DNA of 64,000 nt from Clostridium thermobutyricum DSM 4928 (GTDB lineage: Bacteria > Bacillota > Clostridia > Clostridiales > Clostridiaceae). Positions 10,436 to 19,390 of the stretch are shown here, in pieces. Position 1 is the stretch's first letter, and every line of letters starts with the position of its first letter. Both the position numbers and the translations under genes were made by a program. Under the pieces are notes generated by a model. That model saw only the letters and a program-made list of their open reading frames with translations, was not told the DNA's origin and ran no database searches. The stretch is taken from positions 1 through 64,000 of the forward strand of contig NZ_LTAY01000111.1 of the NCBI RefSeq assembly GCF_002050515.1. Reading direction: 5' to 3'.

Positions 10436-10783
10436 ATGGAAAAAGAATTAATTTGTATAGTTTGTCCTAGAGGATGTCATCTTACTGTAGATACAGAGAA
10501 AGAAACAGTAAAAGGAAATACCTGTAAAAGAGGAGAAGTTTATGGATTAAATGAAGTTAAAAATCCAACAAGAATCGTTACTTCAACAGTTAAAATAGAT
10601 AACTGTTCTAATATGGTTATACCAGTTAAAACAAATATCCCAATTCCTAAAGGAATGATATTTGATGTAATGAAGGAAATCAATTCTGTTTCTATTACAC
10701 TTCCTATAAAAGTTGGAGATGTAATCATTAAAAATGTTTTAGGAACAGGATCTGATATAATATCAACTAAAACGATAGACTAA
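10436..10783 (+). CDS. DUF1667 protein, third subunit of the glycerol-3-phosphate dehydrogenase module
   Basis: A 115-residue protein with an N-terminal CIVCPRGC motif and a further CKRG cysteine, matching DUF1667. Members nearly always follow GlpA-like and oxidoreductase genes and are thought to be small iron-sulfur subunits. It starts 2 bp after the previous stop, so translation is probably coupled. A terminator follows at once and ends the operon. Confidence 0.85.
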   Translation: MEKELICIVCPRGCHLTVDTEKETVKGNTCKRGEVYGLNEVKNPTRIVTSTVKIDNCSNMVIPVKTNIPIPKGMIFDVMKEINSVSITLPIKVGDVIIKNVLGTGSDIISTKTID

Positions 10784-10805
10784 ATACTAAATACCAAATA
10801 CACAC

Positions 10806-10838
10806 AAAAAACCTATAGATTAATCTATAGGTTTTTTA
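10806..10838 (+). terminator. Rho-independent terminator of the glp module
   Basis: ACCTATAGAT pairs with ATCTATAGGT and is followed by TTTTTT, 23 bp after the DUF1667 gene. Confidence 0.85.
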
Positions 10839-11430
10839 TTTTATTAAATATTATATCTTAGAATTTAAATATGATTAATATTAAGTTATATTCAAAATAT
10901 AACTCTTTAAAATTTATTTCTAATATAGATTATTTTAAAACACTTTGGTTATTGAAATTCTATAGAAACTAGAACATATTAAAATTTATAAACTAATAAA
11001 AATTTTTATAAAATACACTCTATAAACAATTATAAAAATAATATAACAATAAAAATACTTATTATATACATAATAAAACAGTAATTCCTGTTTTATTAAA
11101 AATACCACAGAATAATCCCATCATAAATATAATTTTTTATAAAGAAAGAAGAAAATAAAAATTCATAAAAAAGAAGTAATAACTTTCATCAAATAAACTA
11201 TAGAATATGGTATTAATTCATATTTTCAACTTTATACTTTATTTATTTCATTTTCTTATTTAATATAGCATATTTCTGTATTAATTCATAAAATATACCA
11301 TTAAGAATTAAAAACTTTGTTGAATAAAAGTATTTAATATATCACATTTTTTTTACTAATTCATACAATGTACTATAAGAAAAAAACAATTTCTTGTCGA
11401 ACAAAAATTTTTAAATTTATGGAGGAATTT
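10839..11430. promoter_or_regulatory. Long AT-rich intergenic region with repeated sporulation-type -10 motifs
   Basis: About 590 bp with no convincing gene. The right half has three degenerate repeats about 70 bp apart, each with 'ctaatt/ttaatt' then a CATA box (11219, 11287, 11362). The last reads CATACAAT, a perfect SigE-type -10, and the second CATAAAATA fits the SigK -10 pattern. It probably holds mother-cell promoters for the DUF4489 gene. I see nothing else between 10840 and 11160. Confidence 0.45.
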
Positions 11431-12090
11431 ATGAAAATGATAGACGAAAATAAAAATTATTTACACGATTGCGATTGTGACGAACATGAAAGAAAACACT
11501 GCCATGATGATTTTGATTGTAGAAGACCTAATAGAAAACATTGCTTTGAAGAATGTTTTATAGTTAAAAGACCTTGTAGTTGTGCTCCAACACCAGGAAA
11601 AGCTTTATTAAGATGTTCTACTGGATCAGCTGGACCATTACCTGAAATAGATACCCTTTTACCAAACCCTATTCCTGTAGGTAGCATTACTATAGATACT
11701 AGAGAATTATGTAATCCTACAGTTCTTCTTAACTTTAATGCTATAATAACTAATCCTTCTAAATGTGGAGGCGGTAGACATCATAAAGATGCAGCTCCTG
11801 CTCCTGGTGGTGGTGGTCATGATCAACATGAACAAGATATAGAAGCTACTTTGACATTTACAGTTTTCAAATGCTGTGATGGATGTACTCAACCTGTAGG
11901 TGAATCATTCACTTTCTCAGCTACTCTTGATGAACTTTCAAGTCAATCATTCTCTTTCCAAGTTTGTGATTGCTCAAATTGTTGCGGATGTGAAACTTAT
12001 ACAGTTCAAATAACAAATGCTACTTTAACATCCCCTGGTTTAATAGTTAGAGCTCAAATTTCAGCTCTTGCAGTTGAAAATATTTGCTAG
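11431..12090 (+). CDS. DUF4489 Cys/His-rich protein, probable spore-surface component
   Basis: A 219-residue protein. Residues 1-60 are strongly Cys/His/Asp/Arg rich (DCDCDEHERKHCHDDFDC), with KRPCSCAPTPGKALLRCSTG next. The core LPNPIPVGSITIDTRELCNP fits DUF4489. A Gly/Pro/His linker (GGGGHDQHEQD) follows, then a second domain with CCDGCTQ and CDCSNCCGCETY clusters. The ATG at 11431 follows GGAGGAATTT; an upstream in-frame start at 11368 has no ribosome binding site. Sporulation-type promoter motifs upstream and a SPOCS-like neighbour suggest an exosporium or coat protein cross-linked by cysteines or binding metal; that role is inference. Confidence 0.8.
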   Translation: MKMIDENKNYLHDCDCDEHERKHCHDDFDCRRPNRKHCFEECFIVKRPCSCAPTPGKALLRCSTGSAGPLPEIDTLLPNPIPVGSITIDTRELCNPTVLLNFNAIITNPSKCGGGRHHKDAAPAPGGGGHDQHEQDIEATLTFTVFKCCDGCTQPVGESFTFSATLDELSSQSFSFQVCDCSNCCGCETYTVQITNATLTSPGLIVRAQISALAVENIC

Positions 12091-12110
12091 TAATTTATAA
12101 TTTTAGATAA

Positions 12111-12145
12111 AAAGAGTGTTGAATTTTCGACACTCCTTTTTTTAT
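12111..12145 (+). terminator. Rho-independent terminator
   Basis: GAGTGTTGA (12114-12122) pairs with TCGACACTC (12127-12135), followed by a T-run. Confidence 0.85.
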
Positions 12146-12229
12146 TTTATATCTCTTTTTAATTAGTTGTTATTTAATTTCTTTCTTTTGAATATATTTA
12201 TAATAATTTATATTTTATAGGAGTTATAT

Positions 12230-12892
12230 ATGAGCGCTAAAAACAAATCTACTGCTACTTGTGAGTACTTTGTAACATTAGGTAAACCCGGATCATTAGT
12301 TATTAAAGCTCCTGTAGTATTAGGAACAATCTCTGTAAAATTATCTAAAATTACAAATATTCCTTTTGATTCTACTTACATTGATATATTAGAAAATATA
12401 AATAAAATCTCATTAAACCCTTTAAATTTAAATGGAGATTCTTATTTAATAATTAATGGATTAATTAGTAAGACATTAAGGTATACAACTGATAGTATTG
12501 CAAATTCTATAAAATCACTAACTCTAAATATTCCTATTAATGAGTGTTTGGAAATAAAATTAAATCATTCACCTATTTTAGATACTATTGACTTTAAATT
12601 TTACTATCATAAGAAACCTAATCCTATATCTTGCGAATTAAATTACATAAAAATTGAAAAAGATATTATTAAAAAAGAAAAAAATGGTTTCTTTAATGAG
12701 TTTTCTATTCTTTTAAACGTTTCTTTAACTCAAATTCAAGATGTATTTATACCTGAACCTGAAGGCGAATTTATTGTATTAAATAAAGACTCTAATAAAT
12801 TTAAAATAAATTCACCATCATCTCCTGAATATATTGTTGGTTATAACCCAGAAAAAGGGCTTATAGCTGAAAATTTAACAGATAAAAAATAG
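12230..12892 (+). CDS. SPOCS/CsxC-like spore-surface protein
   Basis: A 220-residue soluble protein without a signal peptide. KAPVVLGTISVKL (residues about 23-35) and YLIINGLISKTLRYTT (about 75-90) resemble the repeated 'PVVLAE' and 'FIKGFVRKNIEYA' elements of SPOCS/DUF3794 proteins (SipL, CsxC and relatives), which build clostridial coat and exosporium layers. The second half keeps a VSLTQIQDVF element of the same kind. The ATG follows TAGGAG. The previous gene ends in a terminator, so this one has its own promoter. The family assignment is by motif memory only. Confidence 0.65.
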   Translation: MSAKNKSTATCEYFVTLGKPGSLVIKAPVVLGTISVKLSKITNIPFDSTYIDILENINKISLNPLNLNGDSYLIINGLISKTLRYTTDSIANSIKSLTLNIPINECLEIKLNHSPILDTIDFKFYYHKKPNPISCELNYIKIEKDIIKKEKNGFFNEFSILLNVSLTQIQDVFIPEPEGEFIVLNKDSNKFKINSPSSPEYIVGYNPEKGLIAENLTDKK

Positions 12893-12932
12893 TATGTAAT
12901 TGATATTTATACTCAGTACATACTATTTTTTT
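12889..12932. terminator. Bidirectional terminator between convergent genes
   Basis: ATAGTATGTA (12889-12898) pairs with TACATACTAT (12917-12926), with T-runs on both sides, between the plus-strand SPOCS-like gene and the minus-strand acetyltransferase pair. Confidence 0.75.
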
Positions 12933-12933
12933 A

Positions 12934-13452
12934 TTATATTAATTTTTCAAAAGCTATTCTCTTTTCTCCATATTCTAGCCCACTATTTAAATAAATTATT
13001 CCACAATATTTAAAACCTGATTTCTCTAAAAATCTTTGCATAGACAAATTTTCTTCATGAGTATCAATTTTTATACTATTTATATTTTTATTTAAACATA
13101 TCCTTTCTGCCTCTTTTAATATATCTCTTGATATTCCTCTTCCTTTTAAATCATCTTTAATAGCAATCCTATGGATAACTGCATATTCACTATCAGTAAG
13201 CCATTTTCCTTCATAAATTTTATCATATGTAGATTCTCCTCTAAATGATATCGCTACAGTTCCAATAATAGTGTTTTCATCATCTAAAAGAACAAATGCC
13301 TCTCCATTTTTTATATCATTTAAAATAACCTCTTCATTTGGATATCCATTTTGCCATTGATTTATACTGTTTTTCTTAAAATATTCCTTACTTGCATTTA
13401 TAATATCCATTACATTTTTTATATCTTTTTTAGTTGTTTTTCTAAATATCAT
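12934..13452 (-). CDS. GNAT-family N-acetyltransferase
   Basis: A 172-residue GCN5-related acetyltransferase. The acetyl-CoA pyrophosphate loop is DLKGRGISRDIL (about residue 110), preceded by the VIHRIAI strand. The N-terminus MIFRKTTKKDIKNVMDII and FLEKSGFKYCG near the C-terminus fit the fold. The substrate is unknown; length and layout resemble small-molecule or N-terminal acetyltransferases. It lies 9 bp after another GNAT gene on the same strand, so the two form an operon. Confidence 0.85.
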   Translation of the reverse strand: MIFRKTTKKDIKNVMDIINASKEYFKKNSINQWQNGYPNEEVILNDIKNGEAFVLLDDENTIIGTVAISFRGESTYDKIYEGKWLTDSEYAVIHRIAIKDDLKGRGISRDILKEAERICLNKNINSIKIDTHEENLSMQRFLEKSGFKYCGIIYLNSGLEYGEKRIAFEKLI

Positions 13453-13461
13453 TTCTCTCTC

Positions 13462-13998
13462 CTAATTGTTACATTCTGAATACTTCATTATTTCGTATTC
13501 CAAAAATTTATTAAATTTATCATATTCTTTTTTTAATAATTCTCTCTTAAAGCTCATAATCTTTAATTTATGTCCCTTATATATTTTTCTATAAGGTGGA
13601 TGTATGTGATCAAATTCTTGCATAATAAATCCTAATCTTTCATAAAAATTAAGTCTTTTAATTGATATCTCATCTATTGGTGGATCTATCTCTAAAATAA
13701 TAATTTTATTATCACTACAAAAATCTTTTAAAATTTTTGATCCATAGCTTTGTCCTCTAAAGTCTTTATTAATAGCTAAATGTTCAATATATTTATAATT
13801 TTCAAATTCCCAATAAAGTATTATTCCAATTAAAATATTATCTTCATAAACTATAGTGCATTTATAATTCTTATTTTTTAAAACCTCTATCTGATCATTC
13901 AAAGTCCTTCTTTCAAACTCTGGAAAACTATAATTATATATTTCCATTAGTTTATCGAAATAAATATCTTTTTTTGAAGTTATTCTCTTAAACTGCAT
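13462..13998 (-). CDS. GNAT-family N-acetyltransferase
   Basis: A 178-residue GNAT protein, first gene of a two-gene acetyltransferase operon. The acetyl-CoA loop is DFRGQSYGSKIL, preceded by IEHLAI; FYERLGF is the usual beta5 segment. The C-terminal 40 residues extend beyond the core domain and are helical. The substrate cannot be told from sequence. The start ATG at 13998 has a GATAGA-type weak ribosome binding site. Confidence 0.82.
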   Translation of the reverse strand: MQFKRITSKKDIYFDKLMEIYNYSFPEFERRTLNDQIEVLKNKNYKCTIVYEDNILIGIILYWEFENYKYIEHLAINKDFRGQSYGSKILKDFCSDNKIIILEIDPPIDEISIKRLNFYERLGFIMQEFDHIHPPYRKIYKGHKLKIMSFKRELLKKEYDKFNKFLEYEIMKYSECNN

Positions 13999-14155
13999 AT
14001 AAATCTATCTCCAATCTATTATTTTTAATTTAGTTCTTAATCTTAATTATAATTCTTATAGCTATGAAATAATATCCTTATAAATTTCCCCTTATATCAA
14101 AATTAGTATCAATAAAATATCTAAATAAATATATTAATTATATGGAGGTGAAATT

Positions 14156-14578
14156 ATGCCAGATAATATTTCTAGACATCTTACAGGAAATCATGAATTA
14201 GATTTAGAATTAATAGATAAAGAAATACAAGGGTGTTATATTGCAATAATTTCATATATAATTCTTATTGCTTCTGCCAAACAAGATAGACTTACTATTC
14301 TTGAAGAATCAACTGGATTTACACCTACATCTACGGCAACAGAATTAGCTGCTTTATCTAGTTATGTTGCTTTGACTTCAAGTTTAATTTTAGGAGAAGT
14401 TGCATTTGAAAGACTTAACGAAATTGAAAAGAATATAGCTAGTGGAATAACAAATGCTTCTATTTTGCCTAATATAGAAATAGCTAATGGATATGTTTTT
14501 TCAATTATAGGTAATATGTTAAAAGTATCTGGTACTGTAAGAAAAGTCAAAGAACAAGCTAATACATCAATTTTATAA
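14156..14578 (+). CDS. Hypothetical protein, alpha-helical and moderately hydrophobic
   Basis: A 140-residue protein I do not recognise. Two long hydrophobic helical stretches (IAIISYIILIASAKQ, about residue 28; and LAALSSYVALTSSLILGEVAFE, about 62-83, quoted in part) alternate with charged ones, suggesting a helical bundle or membrane-associated protein. A strong AGGTG follows GG directly before the ATG (GGAGGTGAAATTATG). No terminator is evident. It faces away from the acetyltransferase pair. Function unknown. Confidence 0.65.
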   Translation: MPDNISRHLTGNHELDLELIDKEIQGCYIAIISYIILIASAKQDRLTILEESTGFTPTSTATELAALSSYVALTSSLILGEVAFERLNEIEKNIASGITNASILPNIEIANGYVFSIIGNMLKVSGTVRKVKEQANTSIL

Positions 14579-14629
14579 TATCCATATTTTAAATACTTAT
14601 TTGTAATTAAACTATTATAACCTCATCTC

Positions 14630-15133
14630 TTAACTTATTACATCTTTTATTTTCAAAACAATTTCATTTACTTCTTTATTAGTTGTATCAATTTTTATTG
14701 TATCCATTAACTGATATAATTCATATTTATCTAAACTTCTTTTTATATTCTCTTCATCTCTTATACCCAATTTTATATCTTTTAATATTCTTTCTAAAAG
14801 ATTTTCTTTAGAACACATAAGGGTTATTTTATATATCTCTACATTATCAGCTTTTAGATTTTTTATTATATCTTCCATTATTTCATCAGTATGTATAACC
14901 CAATTAAATATTATATATTTTGAATTTGAGTTACTTATAAAATTATTCAATATAAATGTTATATTTTCTAATACCATTTTTTTATTTTCTTCTGTTACTT
15001 TAAATGGATTCATAATCCAACAATTATCTCCATCTAACCAAAAAGAGTCCTCAAGTTCTTTATATAACTTTTTACTAATTGTAGTTTTTCCAACTCCCAT
15101 TACCCCATTTATAATTATCAATTTTTTGTTCAT
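14630..15133 (-). CDS. P-loop nucleotide or small-molecule kinase
   Basis: A 167-residue ATP-binding protein with Walker A GVMGVGKTT (residues 9-17) and LDGDNCWIMNP after the first helix, a layout seen in small P-loop kinases of the AAA_33/shikimate-kinase-like group. KYIIFNWVIHTDEI holds the Walker-B-like strand, and an arginine-containing lid region (RILKDIKLGIRDEENI) follows. The substrate is unknown; chloramphenicol-phosphotransferase-like or nucleoside kinases are possible. The ATG follows GAGGTG. Confidence 0.8.
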   Translation of the reverse strand: MNKKLIIINGVMGVGKTTISKKLYKELEDSFWLDGDNCWIMNPFKVTEENKKMVLENITFILNNFISNSNSKYIIFNWVIHTDEIMEDIIKNLKADNVEIYKITLMCSKENLLERILKDIKLGIRDEENIKRSLDKYELYQLMDTIKIDTTNKEVNEIVLKIKDVIS

Positions 15134-15359
15134 ACCCCTTCACCTCAAATAAATAAAACTTTTAGTCCTAAAAATATCTTTTAATAAATATAAATTTAAA
15201 TATTACTCTATAAAAATTTTACCATATAAAATATTCAGTTGAATTTATATATTTCAAATTTGTAAGATTACTGAAAGATACTTCGATATGTAATTTTAGT
15301 TTTTCTAAGTAAAATTAAATCATAGAAAACAAACAAAAGATATTTAGGAGGACTAAGAA
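15134..15359. promoter_or_regulatory. AT-rich intergenic region with no clear feature
   Basis: Between the kinase (minus strand) and a plus-strand micro-ORF. It should hold the micro-ORF promoter, but no confident -35/-10 pair is visible. Confidence 0.3.
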
Positions 15360-15440
15360 ATGAATAGATTTTTATTAATTTTAGAAGCAGTTTTAACAGG
15401 AGTATTTGGATACTACATAAATAGCGATAAAGTTTGCTAA
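15360..15440 (+). CDS. Micro-ORF encoding a 26-residue hydrophobic peptide
   Basis: ATG at 15360 preceded by AGGAGG at optimal distance, then 26 codons: a short basic start (MNRF), a continuous hydrophobic stretch (LLILEAVLTGVFGYY) and a polar tail ending in Cys. It would form one membrane helix. A rho-independent terminator follows at 15518-15559, so this is a self-contained small transcript. A second tiny reading frame (ATG 15459, 18 codons) lies between. It may be a small membrane peptide, a type I toxin or a regulatory peptide; I cannot assign a family. Confidence 0.5.
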   Translation: MNRFLLILEAVLTGVFGYYINSDKVC

Positions 15441-15517
15441 TTCTAAGCTTAATTTTAAGAATATGGAGGCTTGGAAATTGTATTATCGGATTATAAAATT
15501 AAATAAATTACGTATAT

Positions 15518-15559
15518 AAAAAGACTTATGCAAGAATTCAAATAGCATAAGTCTTTTTT
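15518..15559 (+). terminator. Strong terminator (usable on both strands)
   Basis: AAAAAGACTTATGC (15518-15531) pairs with GCATAAGTCTTTTT (15545-15558). It ends the micro-ORF transcript and the convergent XRE regulator gene. Confidence 0.85.
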
Positions 15560-15563
15560 ATAT

Positions 15564-16421
15564 TTAAATCAGTTTTCTTATAAAGTTATAAACTTTTTCA
15601 TCTTCTTCTCTTGATAATTTTATATTTCCAAATTCATTTTCACTTACAGAAAAATTTAAAAACTCTTTTAATTTATGATTATACAAAGATCTATCTAACT
15701 TTATTTTGCTAAATAATATCTTTTGAGAGCATGGTTTACTATTAGCATCAGATGGAAGCATAAGCATTGCTAATCCGCATGTATATTTATTTTTATTTAC
15801 ATTAGGTTTAATCATAGTTATATTGGTAATTCCATCTTCAGCACTTTGTAATGAAAAATAAATAAGTTTATCAGATGTATTATAATTTCCTTTAAAACAT
15901 TTAACTATATCTCCGCTTCTTGATAAAATTTTAAAAGTAACATTATCATTTAATATTTCAATTATACCTTCGTGTATTCCACCTTCTCTTCCTATATTAG
16001 TCACTAAGAAATAAGTGTAGTATTTTTCTTCAAATAAATCTTCTTTAATATTTAAATTATTCTCTAAATTTTCTACATCTATAGCAGTTAGAGGAATGCT
16101 TATAAGATTTTCTATTTTTATTTTATATATTTCACAAATATATATTAAAGTTTCTATAGCGGGAAAAGCTTCTCCACTCTTATATTTTGAAAGTAAATCT
16201 TCAGATACTCCTATCTTTCTAGCTAAATGTTTTTGTGTACCTTCTATCTGAATTAATTTTTTTAAATTATATATAAAAGTTTTAGATGTCTTTTGAAATA
16301 TATCATTTTTCAAAGCCTTTATAGTGTTTTTATCACAATTATCTTTTTCATTTCTTATATGTTCTAATTTATTTTCAATAGTTTTATTTATTTCTCTTAA
16401 TTCACTAAGTTCTTTTCTCAA
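15564..16421 (-). CDS. XRE-family HTH regulator with unknown sensor domain
   Basis: A 285-residue protein. Residues about 1-30 are a charged helix. Residues about 50-105 are a Cro/CI-type HTH (GTQKHLARKIGVSEDLLSKY then PAIETLIYICEIYKI). The remaining 170 residues form a beta-rich domain (YYTYFLVTNIGREGGIHEG; KCFKGNYNTSDKLIYFSL) that I do not recognise and may sense a ligand. The start is TTG at 16421 with GGAGG at 7-nt spacing. It converges on the micro-ORF transcript and shares its terminator. Confidence 0.8.
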   Translation of the reverse strand: MRKELSELREINKTIENKLEHIRNEKDNCDKNTIKALKNDIFQKTSKTFIYNLKKLIQIEGTQKHLARKIGVSEDLLSKYKSGEAFPAIETLIYICEIYKIKIENLISIPLTAIDVENLENNLNIKEDLFEEKYYTYFLVTNIGREGGIHEGIIEILNDNVTFKILSRSGDIVKCFKGNYNTSDKLIYFSLQSAEDGITNITMIKPNVNKNKYTCGLAMLMLPSDANSKPCSQKILFSKIKLDRSLYNHKLKEFLNFSVSENEFGNIKLSREEDEKVYNFIRKLI

Positions 16422-16602
16422 GGCTATACCTCCAAATTAATATACAAATAAATTACTTGAATAATATTCAAGTCTATATTTTATAATTTTCAATTAGATT
16501 TTATATTTCTATATAGTTATTGTAATAAACATATTATTATATTACCATAATATCAAAATTAATAAGATTTTATATTTTAAATGCTTTATGGGGGAACACT
16601 AA

Positions 16603-17334
16603 GTGAGTAAATCAAATACTTTTGATAAAAATAAAATTAAAGCTATATTATTTAATCCTGGAAGGGTATTAAATATTTCACCTACAGGTCATTGGTTTAT
16701 AGCTCCAAATTTTTTTAAATATATTAATAGAAATAACTTTAATTCAAAGGAGAAATATCAAAAAAAATTATCTTTCCCAAAATCCATAGAACCCGAATCT
16801 AATGAATCTTTGATAATATATGAAAAAGAAAATTTTGAACAATTTAATTATTACTATAAAATACTACTAGAGAATTTTCCACAATTAGAAATAAAATTTG
16901 AAAAAATAGATTCTATTAATGTGGATTATGTGTATAACCATTATAAATTTTTTAATGACACTTTCAAACTATTTCCCGAATTGAGTAAAAATTATCACCC
17001 AGAATCAAACTCAAATAACTGTACATCATTAAAAAATATTTTTAAAAAGATTAGTTTTAAAAATTGTTTTAAAATATTAAATACTTCTTCGCAGAAAAAT
17101 ATAAATAATATAAATACTTTTCATATTTCTTCTATTGATGAATATAGTCTTTCTCCTAATGAAGCAATCTTTGTAGATGATAATATAAAAAATTGTGATG
17201 CTGCCAAAAAACTTGGTATAACTTCATTCCTATTATGTGAAGATTATAAATCATATCTATATAATAAAATTAAACATAGAGAATATAATATAATCAGAAG
17301 TTTATCAGATATTAAATCAATTTTGGCTAAATAA
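16603..17334 (+). CDS. HAD-like protein lacking the nucleophile aspartate
   Basis: A 243-residue protein with the layout of a HAD phosphatase. The motif I position reads AILFNPGRVLNISPTGHWF, where family members have DxDGVL; both aspartates are replaced (N and G). The C-terminal motif III/IV region NEAIFVDDNIKNCDAAKKLGI is intact. The middle is Asn/Lys/Phe-rich and divergent. It is probably catalytically inactive, or it uses another chemistry. The start is GTG at 16603 with GGGGGAA upstream. A terminator follows directly. Confidence 0.65.
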   Translation: MSKSNTFDKNKIKAILFNPGRVLNISPTGHWFIAPNFFKYINRNNFNSKEKYQKKLSFPKSIEPESNESLIIYEKENFEQFNYYYKILLENFPQLEIKFEKIDSINVDYVYNHYKFFNDTFKLFPELSKNYHPESNSNNCTSLKNIFKKISFKNCFKILNTSSQKNINNINTFHISSIDEYSLSPNEAIFVDDNIKNCDAAKKLGITSFLLCEDYKSYLYNKIKHREYNIIRSLSDIKSILAK

Positions 17335-17363
17335 AAAGCATTCTTTAAATAGAATGCTTTTTA
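17333..17363. terminator. Terminator between convergent genes
   Basis: AAAAAGCATTCT pairs with AGAATGCTTTTT; it overlaps the stop codon of the HAD-like gene and ends the convergent secreted-protein gene as well. Confidence 0.8.
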
Positions 17364-17376
17364 CTTACTATGTTTT

Positions 17377-18297
17377 TTAATTTTCTCTAACACATTCATT
17401 AATAGATGAATTTCCTAATCCCCCACCATAAGTTATTACTTTATTTCCTGCTATTAAAACACGATCTGCTGGGAATTTATCATTGAATACTCTATTTGTA
17501 ATTTTTTCGTTTTGAGGTAATACAACTAAGACTTGTAATTCACCAAATTTATTACCAGTAACATTTTCTAATTTATTATATTTTGAATCTCCAAAATATG
17601 AATTTACACTCATATTATAAATATAGTATTGAGGATTTTTAATAACTTTTCCCATAAATGAATATAACTTATCTGTCATTATTAATTTTTGTCCTTCATA
17701 TGAATTATATTTTCCAACTTCACCTACAGTACTTCCTATTTGTTTACCAACTACCCAATTTCCAAAGTATTTTGAAATTATCGCATTATCATTTGGGTGA
17801 ATATCATTTTGATTATCAGTAAAAGTTATATATTTCTTATTTATATATCCATAGAATTCACCATTTTGTTTAACTTTATAATAATCACCTTTTTCACCTA
17901 AAATAGTAACTTTAACTCCATTATTTATAACATATCTTAAATTACCATTATCTGTTGGTACTATAAATTCTGGTTCACTATTTACAGCTATGTTAGTTAC
18001 ATAACCTATCTTTCCATTTACATTATTAACTTCTTCTATATTATTATTAATAGATTTGGTTCCTTCATCTTCTCTTACTTGCTTACTTAATTTTGTAATA
18101 TCAGCTGCTTTAACATTAGAATTTGAACTATTGTTATTTACCTTAATATTTTTATTGTCTAAATTTTCTATTTGTAAAGTTTTAATTTTATTTGCCGTTA
18201 AAGCTTTATTGTTAACTGCACTAGTAGTTGCATGAGCTGAAATTCCTCCTGCAATTACTAATGCAGCCACAATAGAAATTATTACCTTTGTTTTCAT
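17377..18297 (-). CDS. Secreted protein with bacterial SH3 domain
   Basis: A 306-residue exported protein. Residues 1-24 are a signal peptide (MKTKVIISIVAALVIAGGIS then AHA). An Asn/Lys-rich linker follows to about residue 95. Residues about 97-160 look like an SH3_3 domain (IGYVTNIAVNSEPEF, VTILGEKGDYYKVKQNG, YGYINKKYI), a cell-wall-binding fold. The C-terminal 140 residues are a novel beta-rich region containing ADRVLIAGNKVITYGGG. No catalytic motif is recognised. It is likely wall-associated. AGGGAGGC precedes the ATG. Confidence 0.75.
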   Translation of the reverse strand: MKTKVIISIVAALVIAGGISAHATTSAVNNKALTANKIKTLQIENLDNKNIKVNNNSSNSNVKAADITKLSKQVREDEGTKSINNNIEEVNNVNGKIGYVTNIAVNSEPEFIVPTDNGNLRYVINNGVKVTILGEKGDYYKVKQNGEFYGYINKKYITFTDNQNDIHPNDNAIISKYFGNWVVGKQIGSTVGEVGKYNSYEGQKLIMTDKLYSFMGKVIKNPQYYIYNMSVNSYFGDSKYNKLENVTGNKFGELQVLVVLPQNEKITNRVFNDKFPADRVLIAGNKVITYGGGLGNSSINECVREN

Positions 18298-18508
18298 TTT
18301 AATGCCTCCCTAACAAAAAAATTACATATTTATTTATAATGTAAGAATATCACATAAATTTTATATAAAAGTTTAATTTTTGTTACAGAAACGTAAAATT
18401 TACATTTTATTCTAAAAAAAATTTTGAGATAATAAACTTAAAGTTTATAATATTATTTAAGAATTTAGTTAATATTTATAAATAAAAGTCTATAAAGGAG
18501 GAAAAATT

Positions 18509-19270
18509 TTGAACAATGCATTTAAAAAAGATTATAAAATAAATATTTATGATGTTGATGCTAGACATCAATGTAAATTTTCAACTCTAGCAAATTATTT
18601 ATGGGATATAGTCATATCTCAATCTGATTCTTTAGGAGAAACTGAAGAAGGATTTGTACATAATAATTGTGTTTGGGTACTTTTAAAATACGATATAAAT
18701 ATATACGAATATCCTAAATTTAGAGATACTATAAGCGTTGATACTCGTGTTTTAGGTTACAAAAAATTCTATGGTTATAGAGGTTATACTATTAGAAACT
18801 CTGAAAATAAAGTTATAGCTGAAGCAACTTCTATTGCAATAATAATTGATATTGAAAAAAGACGTCCAATGAAAATAACTCCTGACCAATGTGAAGTATA
18901 TGGCTTAGAACGTGAATTAGATGAATGTCCACCATTAGATGATTTAATGTCTTTAGAAAATGAAGAATATTCAAAAGACTATACTATAAGTTACAGTGAT
19001 ATTGATTCAAATAATCATGTTAATAACGTAAAATATATGGAAATGTCTATTGATACTTTACCTAAATATATTCTAAATGAATATGACCTATCTAATATTA
19101 AAGTCTTATTTAAAAAGGAAACTAATATTGGAAGTACAGTTCATGTATCTAGTGAAGTAAAAGAAGTTTCAAATGAAGAAGTAATTACACTTCATACTAT
19201 TACAGATGAAAAACTTCTTACAAAATTACAATTTACATGGAAAAAGAATAAAACTCCAAATCTATTTTAA
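18509..19270 (+). CDS. Acyl-ACP thioesterase (FatA/FatB type)
   Basis: A 253-residue double-hotdog thioesterase that releases free fatty acids from acyl carrier protein. Each half begins with a hotdog strand; the N-terminal half has VDARHQCKFSTLANYLWDI and the C-terminal half has SDIDSNNHVNNVKYMEMSID with the catalytic N-x-H-x-N arrangement. WVLLKYDINIYEYPKF is typical. The TTG start at 18509 follows AAAGGAGGAA. It is followed by a strong terminator, so probably monocistronic. Confidence 0.9.
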   Translation: MNNAFKKDYKINIYDVDARHQCKFSTLANYLWDIVISQSDSLGETEEGFVHNNCVWVLLKYDINIYEYPKFRDTISVDTRVLGYKKFYGYRGYTIRNSENKVIAEATSIAIIIDIEKRRPMKITPDQCEVYGLERELDECPPLDDLMSLENEEYSKDYTISYSDIDSNNHVNNVKYMEMSIDTLPKYILNEYDLSNIKVLFKKETNIGSTVHVSSEVKEVSNEEVITLHTITDEKLLTKLQFTWKKNKTPNLF

Positions 19271-19281
19271 TTGAAATTTTA

Positions 19282-19329
19282 AAATAAATGAAAAAGCAAA
19301 ACTGTTTCAGAATGCTTTTTCATTTATTT
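19282..19329 (+). terminator. Strong terminator
   Basis: AAATAAATGAAAAAGC pairs almost perfectly with GCTTTTTCATTTATTT downstream of the thioesterase gene. Confidence 0.85.
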
Positions 19330-19390
19330 CTATCTAAAAAGTTCTATATAATAAACTTATTTTTATTAAAATCTAAGTTAAACTCTAAAT

